Assembly (NCBI RefSeq): GCF_000372525.1
Contig: NZ_AQUR01000098.1
Span: 62,001 to 126,000, forward strand
Direction of reading: 5' to 3'
Origin: Cupriavidus neocaledonicus
GTDB taxonomy: Bacteria > Pseudomonadota > Gammaproteobacteria > Burkholderiales > Burkholderiaceae
DNA length: 64,000 nt
Made by a program: the position numbers and the translations under genes
Shown here: positions 53,932 to 62,572 of the stretch, piece after piece
Layout: each line of letters begins with the position of its first letter
How positions within the stretch are numbered: position 1 is the stretch's first letter
The notes under the pieces: generated by a model
The model's input: only the letters and a program-made list of their open reading frames with translations
Database searches by the model: none
Told to the model about the DNA's origin: nothing

Positions 53932-55692
53932 TCACGCTTCGGTCACATAGCGTCCGGGCGCCTCGCCACAGGGTGCGAATTGCGCGCTGCCTGGAACGTC
54001 TGGCGCGCGGCGCTTTGGGCCTGAGCGCGCCTGCAGCCACTGGCTCCAGTGTTCCCACCATGAGTCCTGCACGGCGGTCGCGCCGTCAAGCCAGGCCTGC
54101 GGATCGGCGGCCGGCGCGCCGCCGCGGAAAAACTTCGCCTTCGGGTTGCCGGGGGGATTGACCAGGCTCTGCACGTGACCGCTGGAACTCAGCACGAACT
54201 CGGTGCGCCCGCCAAAGGCGCGCATCGACCGGTAAACCGCCTTCCATGGCGTGATGTGGTCGGTCATGCCGGCCAGCACATACTTGTCGCAGGTCACGTC
54301 GGACAGCGTGATGGCGTGGCCGAGCACGTGCAGCGTGCGCGGCGTGGCGAGCTGGTTCATCGTAAGCATGTCGAGGAACTGGCCGTGCAAGCCGGCGGGC
54401 AGCCGCGTGGTGTCGTTGTTCCAGTAGAGGACATCGAAGGCCGGCGGCGCATTGCCGAGCAGGTAGTTGTTGACCCAGTAATTCCACACCAGGTCGTTCG
54501 GCCGCAGCCAGGCAAAAATCCGTCCCAGCGCCGCGCCGTCGAGCACGCCGAGCGCCTGGCTGCCCTGCCGCGCTGCCGTGACGGCCTCAGGCGTGCTGAA
54601 CAGCCCGAGCTGCGACTCCGCATCGAGTCCGAACACCGATACCATCAGCGTCGCGGCATGCACCAGCTTTTCGCCGCTGGCGGCGCAATAACCCATCAGC
54701 GCCGCCATGGTCATCGCGCCGGAGCAGGCGCCATGCAGGTTGACGTCGGCACTGCCGGTGATAGCGCGGATCGCCCCGATCGCCTCGATCAGCGCGCTGA
54801 CATAGGTGTCCAGGTTCCAGTCGCGCTGCGCCGCGGTGGGATTGCGCCAGCTGACGATGAATACCTGCAGCTCCTGCGCCAGCAGGTACTCCACCATGCT
54901 CTTGCCGCTGGCCAGGTCGAACACATAGAACTTGTTGACCTGCGGCGGCACGATCAGCTGCGGGCGCGCATGCACGCGGGCCGTGGACGGCGCGTACTGG
55001 ATCAGTTCCAGCACTTCGTTGCGGAACACCACCGCGCCCGGCGTCGTCGCCAGGTTCTGGCCAACCCTGAAGGCTTCCTTGTCCACCTGGGCCGGCATGC
55101 CGCCGTTGCTCAGGGTATCGGCGACCAGGTTGGCCAGCCCGCTGACCAGGTTCATCCCGCACGACTCCACCGTCCTTCTCAGCGCGGCGGGGTTGCCCAG
55201 CAGGGTATTGGTCGGGGCCAGCGCATCGATCACCAGCTCGGTGAAGTACTGCGCGCGGTGCTTGCTGCGAGCGTCCATCACCGAGCGCCGCACAAAGCCG
55301 CCCAGTGCGTCGCGCCAGGCCTGGTAGCCCTGCAGCGACATGCGGTACAGCGGATTGTCACGCCAGGCGGCATCGCCAAAGCGCCGGTCCCGCGCCGACG
55401 GCAACGGCGCCGAGCCATCCAGGACGCTGACGAGATCGTGCGCCAGTTGCGCCTGCTGCTCGAGCACGAGCACCGGCTCCTGTACGCACTGCGCGCCGAT
55501 CTGCTGCGCGGTGCTGACGAAGTCCTCCGGCCTCAGGCCGACGAATGGATTGGGACCGGCCAGCGTCGGGTTCGCGTCGATGGCTTCGATTGTTTCGATG
55601 GCCCCCGCCGCGGTGGCGGCCATCACCGTCGCGGCCTGCCTGTTCCTGCCGGCCTTGCTGGCCGGTCTGCGCGCCCTGGATGCGGTTGTCAT
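53932..55692 (-). CDS. phaC: Polyhydroxyalkanoate synthase, class II-like
   Basis: 586-residue PHA synthase. The lipase-like box is GACSG with nucleophile Cys323, the form seen in class II (medium-chain-length) synthases, rather than the GxCxGG of the class I PhaC1. The triad is completed by Asp in GMTDHITPW and His in SSSGHVQSLVN. RPQLIVPPQVNKFYVFDL and SWRNPTAAQRDWNLDTYV are strong family blocks. It polymerises (R)-3-hydroxyacyl-CoA. The ATG at 55692 follows GGAGC. A MaoC-type hydratase upstream (58-bp gap) can supply monomers from beta-oxidation. Confidence 0.93.
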   Translation of the reverse strand: MTTASRARRPASKAGRNRQAATVMAATAAGAIETIEAIDANPTLAGPNPFVGLRPEDFVSTAQQIGAQCVQEPVLVLEQQAQLAHDLVSVLDGSAPLPSARDRRFGDAAWRDNPLYRMSLQGYQAWRDALGGFVRRSVMDARSKHRAQYFTELVIDALAPTNTLLGNPAALRRTVESCGMNLVSGLANLVADTLSNGGMPAQVDKEAFRVGQNLATTPGAVVFRNEVLELIQYAPSTARVHARPQLIVPPQVNKFYVFDLASGKSMVEYLLAQELQVFIVSWRNPTAAQRDWNLDTYVSALIEAIGAIRAITGSADVNLHGACSGAMTMAALMGYCAASGEKLVHAATLMVSVFGLDAESQLGLFSTPEAVTAARQGSQALGVLDGAALGRIFAWLRPNDLVWNYWVNNYLLGNAPPAFDVLYWNNDTTRLPAGLHGQFLDMLTMNQLATPRTLHVLGHAITLSDVTCDKYVLAGMTDHITPWKAVYRSMRAFGGRTEFVLSSSGHVQSLVNPPGNPKAKFFRGGAPAADPQAWLDGATAVQDSWWEHWSQWLQARSGPKRRAPDVPGSAQFAPCGEAPGRYVTEA

Positions 55693-55750
55693 GTTGCTGC
55701 TCCTGCCTCTGCCTTGCTGCTTTCTGCCTGTACCCGTGTCGTGTCCCGCT

Positions 55751-56215
55751 TCATGCCATGACAAGTGCGAGGGCTTCCGCCACCATGGCGGGCCTGGCTT
55801 CACCCTCGACTTCCATCGTGTTTTCCATGCGCAACAGCACGCGGCCGTCGCCCTTGTCATCGACGGACAACAGCCTGACGCGATTGCGCACGCGCCCGCC
55901 CGCCCTGACCGGCGCCAGGAAGCGGGTCTTCTCCAGGCCGTAGTTCACCGCGGCGCGCGCGTCGCCCGGCACCACGCCCATGCCGGTCAGCTTTCCCGCC
56001 AGCAGCGACAGCGTCAGGTAGCCATGGGCGATGGTGCCGCCGAACGGGCTTTCCTTGCGGGCGCGCTCGACATCGACATGGATCCACTGGCGGTCCCCGG
56101 TGCATTCCGCGAATGCGTCGATGCGCGCCTGGTCCACTTCCATCCACTCGGACACACCGAGTTCCTTGCCGACGAACGCGCAGAGCGTTGCCATGCTGTA
56201 GCCTTCGATTGCCAT
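55751..56215 (-). CDS. phaJ: MaoC-like (R)-specific enoyl-CoA hydratase (PhaJ-like)
   Basis: 154-residue single hot-dog domain. The catalytic block ECTGDRQWIHVDVERARKES and FGGTIAHGYLTLSLLAGKL contain the Asp/His pair of R-hydratases. It hydrates trans-2-enoyl-CoA to (R)-3-hydroxyacyl-CoA, the PHA monomer. GAGGAG lies before the ATG at 56215. It is first in the PHA operon. The symbol is by role; length and motif fit the NodN/MaoC variant better than classic PhaJ. Confidence 0.85.
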   Translation of the reverse strand: MAIEGYSMATLCAFVGKELGVSEWMEVDQARIDAFAECTGDRQWIHVDVERARKESPFGGTIAHGYLTLSLLAGKLTGMGVVPGDARAAVNYGLEKTRFLAPVRAGGRVRNRVRLLSVDDKGDGRVLLRMENTMEVEGEARPAMVAEALALVMA

Positions 56216-56453
56216 AGGTCTCCTCGCTTGATTCGGTGCCGCGCGTTGGCCCGCGCGGATCTGATGCCGGCATCGTAGTGGCGACGCGCACCAGGGCGGC
56301 TACCAAAACCGGCCCAATCGCTGACAAAACCTGCCGCTTTGCGCGCATGTGCCGCGGCAGCCGCGCAATGCGCACGCGAAGCCGCCCATGGTGGCGGAAA
56401 CGGCCAGTCGCCGGCCGTCATTGCCGGGCACATTGCCGGGCTGCGATACGCGG

Positions 56454-57548
56454 CTACGGCGCGCGGCGGTAGGCGTTCGGCGTGCTGCCGGTCCAGTGGC
56501 GAAAGGCACGATGGAACGCGGTGGGATTGTCGAAGCCCACGTCGAAGGCAATGGCCGCGATCGGATCCTCCGAACGCGTCAGGCGCTGGATGGCGAGATC
56601 GCGCCGGACATCGTCCTTGATGGCCTGGAATGTGGTGCCTTCCGCGGCAAGGCGGCGGCACAGCGTGCGCACCGAACAATGCAGCGCCAGCGCCGCGGCC
56701 TCGATCCTGGGAGGATCCGGCAGGCGGTCGGCCACGTACTGCCGCACGCGATGACAGGTCATCTGCTCGGCGAACGAGACAAAGATCCAGTCCGCGGGCG
56801 CGCGCGCCAGGAACTTCTCCAGGTCTGGCTTGCGCTGGCGCACCGGCATGTCGAGGTAAGCCGCGTCAAAGATCATGCGGATCCGCTGGCAGCCGAAATG
56901 CACCGGACCGGGAAACAGGTAGAGATGGTCGCTGGCCAGCGGCGGCCGGCCGGATGGCAGTTCCACCGCCTGCAGCGGAATCTCCTTGCGAACCAGCCAC
57001 GACGTGACGCCATGCACCAGCTTCAGCATCAGTTCGCGGCCCAGCATGCTTACGGCGGGCGATGCCGGATACTCCACCAGCTCCACATAGCCCGAAGCCC
57101 CATCGCGCCGCGACTCGATGCGGAAATCGTCGAGGATCAGGTGGAAGAACTGCCCGAACCGGTGCAGCGCCACTTCCAGCCTTGGCGCATCCAGCAAGCT
57201 CAGGCACAGGTATTTGAGCGTGCCATTGCGCAGAGGGCGGCTGAAGATGCCCGGCATTTCATCGTCGTGTTCGTGCGCGAGCAGCCGGTACAACGTGGCG
57301 AACTGCTCTTGCGTCACGCGCGCCGCCGGCTCCGCAAGCAGTTCGGCCGCAATGCCGGAGCACTCCGCCAGCCGCGCGATCGCCGTCGGGTCGGCTCCAC
57401 AAAGAAAGCCGTTGACGAAGGAGATGGGGACGGTAGGAGACAGGGCGTTCACGCTAGCGCGCTGGCAGTGCATGCCGCAGGAAAGAGGTCGGCGCATTCT
57501 GCGTCTGGCTTCCGCCAACGCGCAAGCTGCAAGCGGCCCGTCGGACAT
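56454..57548 (-). CDS. AraC-family regulator (OruR-like)
   Basis: 364 residues: an N-terminal arabinose-binding-type domain (about 40-225, with SFVNGFLCGADPTAIARLAECSGI) and a C-terminal double HTH (about 265-364: IEAAALALHCSVRTLCRRLAAEGTTFQAIKDDVRR split over helices, then PIAAIAFDVGFDNPTAFHRAFRHWTGSTP). The ATG at 57548 follows CAGGGA; a GTG at 57569 is possible. It lies upstream of the PHA operon on the same strand (about 240-bp gap) and divergent from the DsbA-family gene. Either may be its target. Confidence 0.9.
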   Translation of the reverse strand: MSDGPLAACALAEARRRMRRPLSCGMHCQRASVNALSPTVPISFVNGFLCGADPTAIARLAECSGIAAELLAEPAARVTQEQFATLYRLLAHEHDDEMPGIFSRPLRNGTLKYLCLSLLDAPRLEVALHRFGQFFHLILDDFRIESRRDGASGYVELVEYPASPAVSMLGRELMLKLVHGVTSWLVRKEIPLQAVELPSGRPPLASDHLYLFPGPVHFGCQRIRMIFDAAYLDMPVRQRKPDLEKFLARAPADWIFVSFAEQMTCHRVRQYVADRLPDPPRIEAAALALHCSVRTLCRRLAAEGTTFQAIKDDVRRDLAIQRLTRSEDPIAAIAFDVGFDNPTAFHRAFRHWTGSTPNAYRRAP

Positions 57549-57721
57549 CGTGTTTTCCCTGCCTGTCACGAAATGTCAATTGATCGTCCCGTATCGTCAA
57601 AATTTCCTGGCTCCACTGGACCAAACTCCGTGCTCACCGCAGACGGCAACCAAAGCCGCCGGACCGCGCCGCCGGATACCCGGCAGGCGCGCGCACCGAT
57701 GCCATGATCAGGAGCCAACGC

Positions 57722-58480
57722 ATGCAATGCCCCGACAATTCCCCACACCCCGACAACGGCTCCAGGCGCCAGTCGTTTGCCCTGGATCAACCGGCGACGC
57801 TTTCGGTCGAGGCCTATTTCGACCTGATCTGCCCCTGGTGCCTGATCGGCAAAAGGCACCTGGAAACCGCCATCGCCTGGCTTGGCCGCGAGCGCCCGGA
57901 CGTTGCCGTGCAGGTGACGTGGCGTTCTTACCCGCTGATCCCCACGACCCCGCCTGCCGGCCTTCCGTACCGCGAGTTCTATCTGGCGCGGCTGGGCAGC
58001 CCGGAGGCCGTGGCGATGCGCCAGGCGCAGGTGCGTGCCGCGGCAAGGGATGCCGGCCTCACGCTGGCGCTGGAGCGCATCGAAACCTTCCCGAGCACGC
58101 TGCTGGCCCACCGGCTGGTGCGCCATGCGCGCCAGCAGGCCGGCGCCGGCGTGGCTGGCTTGCTGATCGAAGAACTGTTCCAGCGCTACTTCATTCGCGC
58201 CGAGAACATCGGTGACCCGCGCTTGCTGCGGCAGGCCGCGGCGTCGTGCGGCATCGCCTTGCCCGAGCATGCCGACAGCACCGGCGGGGATGACCTGGAC
58301 TGGCTGCCATCGGTGCACGGCCCGCTCGACCCGCCGGCGCGCGCCGGTCTCGGCGTTCCCTGTTTTGTGTTCAACGGCACGCATAGGGTGTCGGGTGCGC
58401 GGCCGCCTGAGGTACTGCTCCAAACCATGCACCAGGCGCTGGCACGTGCCAAACGGCGCGCCACGTTGGCGGCTGGCTGA
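57722..58480 (+). CDS. DsbA-family (FrnE-like) oxidoreductase
   Basis: 252-residue thioredoxin-fold protein. YFDLICPWCLIGKRHLE holds the CPWC active site, followed by the long helical insertion of FrnE/2-hydroxychromene isomerase-type proteins (EFYLARLGSPEAVAMRQAQVRAAARDAG split over helices) and the cis-Pro loop GLGVPCFVFNGTHRVSGARPPE. No signal peptide, so cytoplasmic. The ATG at 57722 follows AGGAG by 7 nt. It is divergent from the AraC gene across a 173-bp gap. The substrate is unknown. Confidence 0.9.
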   Translation: MQCPDNSPHPDNGSRRQSFALDQPATLSVEAYFDLICPWCLIGKRHLETAIAWLGRERPDVAVQVTWRSYPLIPTTPPAGLPYREFYLARLGSPEAVAMRQAQVRAAARDAGLTLALERIETFPSTLLAHRLVRHARQQAGAGVAGLLIEELFQRYFIRAENIGDPRLLRQAAASCGIALPEHADSTGGDDLDWLPSVHGPLDPPARAGLGVPCFVFNGTHRVSGARPPEVLLQTMHQALARAKRRATLAAG

Positions 58481-58491
58481 GGACTTGAGCG

Positions 58492-58507
58492 CTGGCCGCA
58501 AGGCCAG
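58492..58507 (+). terminator. Hairpin after the DsbA-family gene
   Basis: CTGGCC-GCAA-GGCCAG, a perfect 6-bp stem with a stable GCAA tetraloop, 12 bp after the stop at 58480. No T-run follows, so termination is only possible. Confidence 0.4.
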
Positions 58508-58855
58508 GGCCCGACACACCCTCCCGTCCCCAATACGCGAAGGCACCCAGAAAAAAAGCTGCCGCGCCGTGCGCTGCGCTCGCCATGCGGGCTAAGCGGT
58601 TCGGTTGCATGGGGGCTGTCCTGGGTGAAGGCGCGCTACCGCTTGCGTGGACTACAGGCACTACAGGCGCCGGATGCGTATCAGGGCTGTGCTGGACCAG
58701 GTGACGCTGCAGGTTGCGGCGCGTGCGCCGCCAACAAGGTACTGGCAATCCACGCCTTGGCACATATCATGGTTGTCGGGCCGGACGATCGGGCAATGGT
58801 GCCCGCGGCTCGCGGCACCGCCATGCGGCATTGCCGATCGCAACCGGGGGCTTTC
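58508..58855. other. Intergenic, no gene seen
   Basis: About 350 bp between the DsbA-family gene and a small exported-protein gene. Open frames here lead into that gene but lack domain features. Confidence 0.45.
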
Positions 58856-59203
58856 ATGCTGATCTCCAGACAATGCATGGCCGTGGCGCTGCTGGCGCTG
58901 GGCTGCACCGCCGCAAGCGCACAGCATGCCTCGGCGCCGGATGCCGCCGGCGCCATCGCCGAGGCGGTGCAGGGCGGCGCCAGCCCCTACCGTCCGCCGG
59001 CTGCCGCCAGCGAAGATCCGGACGACGCCAGGCGGGCCAAATGCGAATCGCTGAAGGCGCAGTACAACGCCACCTCGAAACAGCGCTCCTACCAGTCTTC
59101 CGGGCCGGCCACGCAGACCGCCCAGGGACGCACGATCCCCAAGATCGAGCGCGATAAGTCGCGCAAGTCGCTGCAGCAAGCCTACCGGGCCAACTGCACG
59201 TAG
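58856..59203 (+). CDS. Small exported protein of unknown function
   Basis: 115 residues. The signal peptide MLISRQCMAVALLALGCTAASA is cleaved before QHASAPDA. The mature part is hydrophilic with two cysteines (AKCESL and the C-terminal ANCT) that could form a disulfide, and a basic KIERDKSRKSLQQAY segment. The ATG at 58856 has GGGGG upstream. No family recognised; probably periplasmic. Confidence 0.75.
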   Translation: MLISRQCMAVALLALGCTAASAQHASAPDAAGAIAEAVQGGASPYRPPAAASEDPDDARRAKCESLKAQYNATSKQRSYQSSGPATQTAQGRTIPKIERDKSRKSLQQAYRANCT

Positions 59204-59205
59204 CT

Positions 59206-59221
59206 ACGCCAGCGCTGGCGT
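59206..59221. terminator. 16-bp perfect palindrome between convergent genes
   Basis: ACGCCAGCGCTGGCGT sits in the 34-bp gap between the convergent small genes ending at 59203 and 59238. It may act as a bidirectional terminator, although it lacks T-runs. Confidence 0.4.
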
Positions 59222-59237
59222 GGCAAGGGAGGCCGGC

Positions 59238-59603
59238 TCAGCGCCCCATGCGCGCGTCATAGCTGCGCGAGATGCGCTGCATCAGGCCCGGGTCATCGGG
59301 GTCGCCGCCGTCAAACTGGACCCGCACCGTGCCGTCGGCCTGGCGCCGCACGCTTGCCGACACCGGCCGGTTGTTGCGGCTGCCGGCGATGGTGCCCGCC
59401 GTTGCGTCCTGCACCCGGATCGTGACCCCCTGGTCGCGCAGGGCGCCGGCCGCGGCGTCAAAGGCGCGGTCGTAGCGCGTGGGTTGCGAGCCGGGGTAGG
59501 TGGTCGGCACCATCGTCACCGGCTCGACGGGATAAGGGTATGCGCACGCCGACAGCCACAGCACCACGCCAGCCGCGGTCAAGCGCTTCACCAGAAAGGC
59601 CAT
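59238..59603 (-). CDS. Small lipoprotein of unknown function
   Basis: 121 residues. The lipobox LSAC (about residues 17-20) follows a short hydrophobic signal, so Cys20 is probably lipidated. The mature part PTRYDRAFDAAAGALRDQGVTIRVQDATAGTIAG resembles small periplasmic/outer-membrane lipoproteins of the DUF-type found in Burkholderiales, with a beta-rich VRRQADGTVRVQFDGG. GAGGAGG precedes the ATG at 59603. The role is unknown. Confidence 0.8.
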   Translation of the reverse strand: MAFLVKRLTAAGVVLWLSACAYPYPVEPVTMVPTTYPGSQPTRYDRAFDAAAGALRDQGVTIRVQDATAGTIAGSRNNRPVSASVRRQADGTVRVQFDGGDPDDPGLMQRISRSYDARMGR

Positions 59604-59939
59604 ATTCCCTCCTCGCAACCGGGTGCGGCGCTGTGCGGCATGGGCGTGCACACATGCCGTTTTCGAATGCGATGGGTGCGGGCTGCCGATGCGCGCTGAT
59701 TTGACGCGCGCGTTCAGGCTGAATACGCGATATGAAGGTAGTACGACATTTATGGGATTTCAACCGATTTACGGCGCGCACCGCCATTACCGGAAATTTG
59801 TACACAAAATTGATTCGCGTTAGATTCCGTTGACGCCTGGCTGCCATTGCGAAATCGATCCGCCATTCCGCGCCGGATGACCACGCGCGCGGCGGCATGG
59901 CGGCAACAGAAAGTGGCATTGCAGGGCGGAGGAAAAAAC
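59604..59939. other. Intergenic promoter region, no gene seen
   Basis: 336 bp, AT-richer than surroundings at 59720-59830, between the divergent lipoprotein gene and the PPK2 remnant. It probably holds promoters for one or both. Confidence 0.45.
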
Positions 59940-60211
59940 ATGGCCAAAGGCAAGGGCTTCGTACAGCCGCCGGTACAACCACTCTTCGCGCCCAACGCCA
60001 TGTTCGCCGCCACCGATACCAACTACGCGCCGTGGCACGTGGCCGATTCCAATTACAAGCGGCCTGTCCGGCTGAACCCCATCACACACTTGCTGCGCAG
60101 ATACCGTGCGAGCAGATCCCGCGCAAGGCGGTCAAGCTGCCTGCCAGGCAGAAAGCCGGCGGCTGGCGCGAGCCGGACTACCCATACCGCTACGTCGAGG
60201 AACGGTATTAA
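59940..60211 (+). pseudogene. Frameshifted C-terminal remnant of polyphosphate kinase 2 (PPK2)
   Basis: From an ATG at 59940 with a good GGAGG site, frame 1 reads YAPWHVADSNYKRPVRLNPITHLL, and frame 2 continues QIPCEQIPRKAVKLPARQK then EPDYPYRYVEERY to a TAA at 60211. Together these are the C-terminal blocks of PPK2 (APWxVVDSNDKxRARLNxIxHLLxxIPY). One base is missing near 60097. The N-terminal kinase part (Walker motifs) is absent. Frame 1 alone runs on to 60389 with non-protein-like sequence. Confidence 0.72.
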
Positions 60212-60243
60212 TCACGCGCACCCGGGGCGGACGCGGGCCAGCG

Positions 60244-60630
60244 TTAGTCCGGCAGCTTGCGCGACTTCCAGCCGCCCTGCTCCTTGCAATACCACCCGGT
60301 CCACGATTCCGACTGCCCGGCGCGGCGGAACTCGCTGCGAACCTGGCGACAGGCATCGCCGCGATCCGTTCGCGTCTGCAACGGCGTGAACGATCCTTCC
60401 ACCGCGCGGTGCCGCTTCTCGGCCGGCAAGCTGAACGCAACGCTTGCGCCATCGGCGGACTGGTCCATGGTCTTGCCAAAGACGCCCCACGCGGAATTCA
60501 ATTGGGCCTGGCCCAGCGTGCCGACGATGGTGCCGGACAGGTAGTGGTCAAAGTAGCCCCAAGCCGGCCACGCCGACACGGCCGCGGCAAGCCCGGTGGC
60601 AGCGGCTACGCGCAGGCAGCGAATGGCCAT
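60244..60630 (-). CDS. Small exported protein, surface-antigen-like
   Basis: 128 residues. The signal peptide MAIRCLRVAAATGLAAAVSAWPAWG is followed by GTIVGTLGQAQLNSAWGVFGKTMDQ and a C-terminal half with RGDACRQVRSEFRR and TGWYCKEQGGWK. The latter pattern (ACR...C...GxW) resembles the C-terminus of 17-kDa RT0821/Lpp0805-type surface antigens. AAGGAGG precedes the ATG at 60630. It is 9 bp downstream of the 84-residue gene, so they form a two-gene unit. Confidence 0.75.
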   Translation of the reverse strand: MAIRCLRVAAATGLAAAVSAWPAWGYFDHYLSGTIVGTLGQAQLNSAWGVFGKTMDQSADGASVAFSLPAEKRHRAVEGSFTPLQTRTDRGDACRQVRSEFRRAGQSESWTGWYCKEQGGWKSRKLPD

Positions 60631-60639
60631 GGCGCCTCC

Positions 60640-60894
60640 TTACTCGAAGCGCCCGGCCAGCGCCATGGCGTCGACCTTGCGCTGCATCCAGGAAATATGG
60701 TTGATACGCGGCACCAGTCCGCGCAACGTGCCCGCATCGACTTTGTTGAAAGGCAGCGTCACGGCCGGCCGCGAGCCATCGCCCTCCACGCGGTTGATGT
60801 CGTCGCATGCCGGCAATCGGTATCGCACCGGAAAGTCGCGGATTTCGCCATCGGTGGTCCCCGCGTCGGTATCCACCAGCATCATGGACCCCAT
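60640..60894 (-). CDS. Small hypothetical protein
   Basis: 84 residues from ATG 60894 (AGGGAGA upstream): acidic N-terminus MLVDTDAGTTDGEIRDFP, then RYRLPACDDINRVEGDGSRP and a C-terminal basic/hydrophobic stretch HISWMQRKVDAMALAGRFE. No domain recognised, no signal peptide. Coupled to the exported protein gene at 60630. Confidence 0.65.
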   Translation of the reverse strand: MGSMMLVDTDAGTTDGEIRDFPVRYRLPACDDINRVEGDGSRPAVTLPFNKVDAGTLRGLVPRINHISWMQRKVDAMALAGRFE

Positions 60895-61304
60895 GATCTT
60901 CTCCCTGGCGTTGCGCGACCGCTGACGCGCAGGCCTGCCCGACGATATGCCAGGACGGAGCGGCCGATGCACTTCGATGCGCGAAAGACCAGAGCCGTGC
61001 GTGCGCATCGTCATCAAAGTCCTGGCGCACTCTTCAATGAAGCATAGATTGAGCAGGCAAGCAAGCCACGGCCTCGCAGCATAAGCCCCTGCCAACCGGG
61101 GTTACCTGCGGGTGCCACAACGGGGCTGCCAACCGGCGGCACAAGTCCGCGCGGACGGCATGGGCAGGACAATGCAGGAATGATGATGGGCTTCCTGGGG
61201 CGGATGCGCAGCGCAAACACAGGCCCCTGAACGCGAATCGATCGAGATTGTCGATCTGACAGATGTGCGGAAACAAGCCCTCTTGGTTGCCGGCCCCTTC
61301 CCCC
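60895..61304. other. Intergenic upstream of the small-gene pair and downstream of flgL
   Basis: 410 bp without a supported gene; short frames on both strands are low-quality. No clear intrinsic terminator for flgL was seen. Confidence 0.45.
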
Positions 61305-62534
61305 TTACAGGTACTTAAACAGATTCATCCCCTGAATCTGCATGAACGACTGCTGCGCCCCCTGCAACGCCACCTGCCGCTGGTAATACTCGGTAATCGC
61401 CTTGGCGTAATCCAGGTCCTGCAACCCCGACAGCGTCTGCGAATACGTCAGGTTCCGATTGGTGCCCACGTCGTCCAGCGCATCCAGCTCGTTCATGCGC
61501 GAGCCCACCGACGCGCGCACGGTCAGCACGTTGTCGAGCGAGTTGGAGAACTGGCGCACGGCGGTAGACAGCACGTTGCCCAGGTTGGCGCGGTCGTTCT
61601 CGGAGGCGGCCGGCTGGCGTAGCCTGTCGATCACGGTCTGCAGGTTGGCGAACATGTCGGTGCCGGCCTCGCTGGCCGGCTGCATGGTCAGGGTGTCGCC
61701 GGCCTTGGGGGCGCCGGAGACATTGAAGGTGAAGCCCGCGACGTCGATCTGTGCCGGCGAGTTGTAGATCACCGGGCCGGTGACCACCGGCGCGGGGGTG
61801 GCGCCGGTCGAGGTGTCGGTGATGGTGTATTCCATCTGGCCGGCGGCGTTGGCCGTGAACGACAGCTGCAGCGCGTGGCCGAACAGCGGATTGCTCGGAT
61901 CGGTGGTGGACACCGTGCCAAAGGTGGCGGTGCCGGTATTGGCGGGGTTGCCCTTGACCACATAGCCGGCGCCGCCGGTCACGCTCATGAAGACTTCGCG
62001 GCCGGTGTTGCCGGCGGGCATCTGGCGCGCCACGTCGACCTGCAGCAGTTGCTGGCTGTTGTCGCCGATGTAGTTGCCTGCGCCGGCGCTCTGCGTGAAC
62101 GGCGCGCTGCCCGAGCGGGTGCCGCCGAACAGGAACTGGCCGTTGCCGTCGTCGGAGTTGGCCAGGCTCAGCAGCTGGTTGTACAGCCCTTCCAGCGCGG
62201 TCGCCAGCGAGCCGCGGTCGGCATCGCTCATGGTGCCGTTGCCGGCCTGCACCAGCATGGTCTGTATGTTCTGCGTGATGGTGGTGACGGACTGCAGCGC
62301 GTTTTCTTCCGCCGCCAGCGCGATATTGGCCTGGTTGCGGGAGGTGGCGTACTGGCCGTTGACGGCCTGCGCCTGGCTGACGCCCAGCGCGCGCGTGGCG
62401 CCGACGGGATCGTCCGACGGGGTCAGGATGGAGCGGCCGGTGCCGAGCTGCTGCTGGATATGCATCAGCGCGCCCTGCTGGTAGTTCATCGACGCCAGGC
62501 CTTGCTGGTACAGGGTGGAGCTTGCAACGCGCAT
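61305..62534 (-). CDS. flgL: Flagellar hook-associated protein 3 (hook-filament junction)
   Basis: 409-residue FlgL. The N-terminal MRVASSTLYQQGLASMNYQQGALMHIQQQLGTGRSILTPSDDPVGA is read in parts as the flagellin-type D0/D1 helix, with QSVTTITQNIQTMLVQAGNGTMSD after. The C-terminal DLDYAKAITEYYQRQVALQGAQQSFMQIQGMNLF is the matching D0 helix. It links hook to filament after FlgK; secreted by the flagellar export apparatus. The start has AGAGG upstream. It lies 38 bp downstream of flgK. Confidence 0.95.
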   Translation of the reverse strand: MRVASSTLYQQGLASMNYQQGALMHIQQQLGTGRSILTPSDDPVGATRALGVSQAQAVNGQYATSRNQANIALAAEENALQSVTTITQNIQTMLVQAGNGTMSDADRGSLATALEGLYNQLLSLANSDDGNGQFLFGGTRSGSAPFTQSAGAGNYIGDNSQQLLQVDVARQMPAGNTGREVFMSVTGGAGYVVKGNPANTGTATFGTVSTTDPSNPLFGHALQLSFTANAAGQMEYTITDTSTGATPAPVVTGPVIYNSPAQIDVAGFTFNVSGAPKAGDTLTMQPASEAGTDMFANLQTVIDRLRQPAASENDRANLGNVLSTAVRQFSNSLDNVLTVRASVGSRMNELDALDDVGTNRNLTYSQTLSGLQDLDYAKAITEYYQRQVALQGAQQSFMQIQGMNLFKYL

Positions 62535-62572
62535 ATTGGGTTACCTCTTCTGACGCGGGTTGGCTGCGGCGC

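Noticed and set aside
54175..55761. 528-codon plus-strand frame opposite phaC
   Set aside because: Antisense to a well-supported PHA synthase and without any protein motif.
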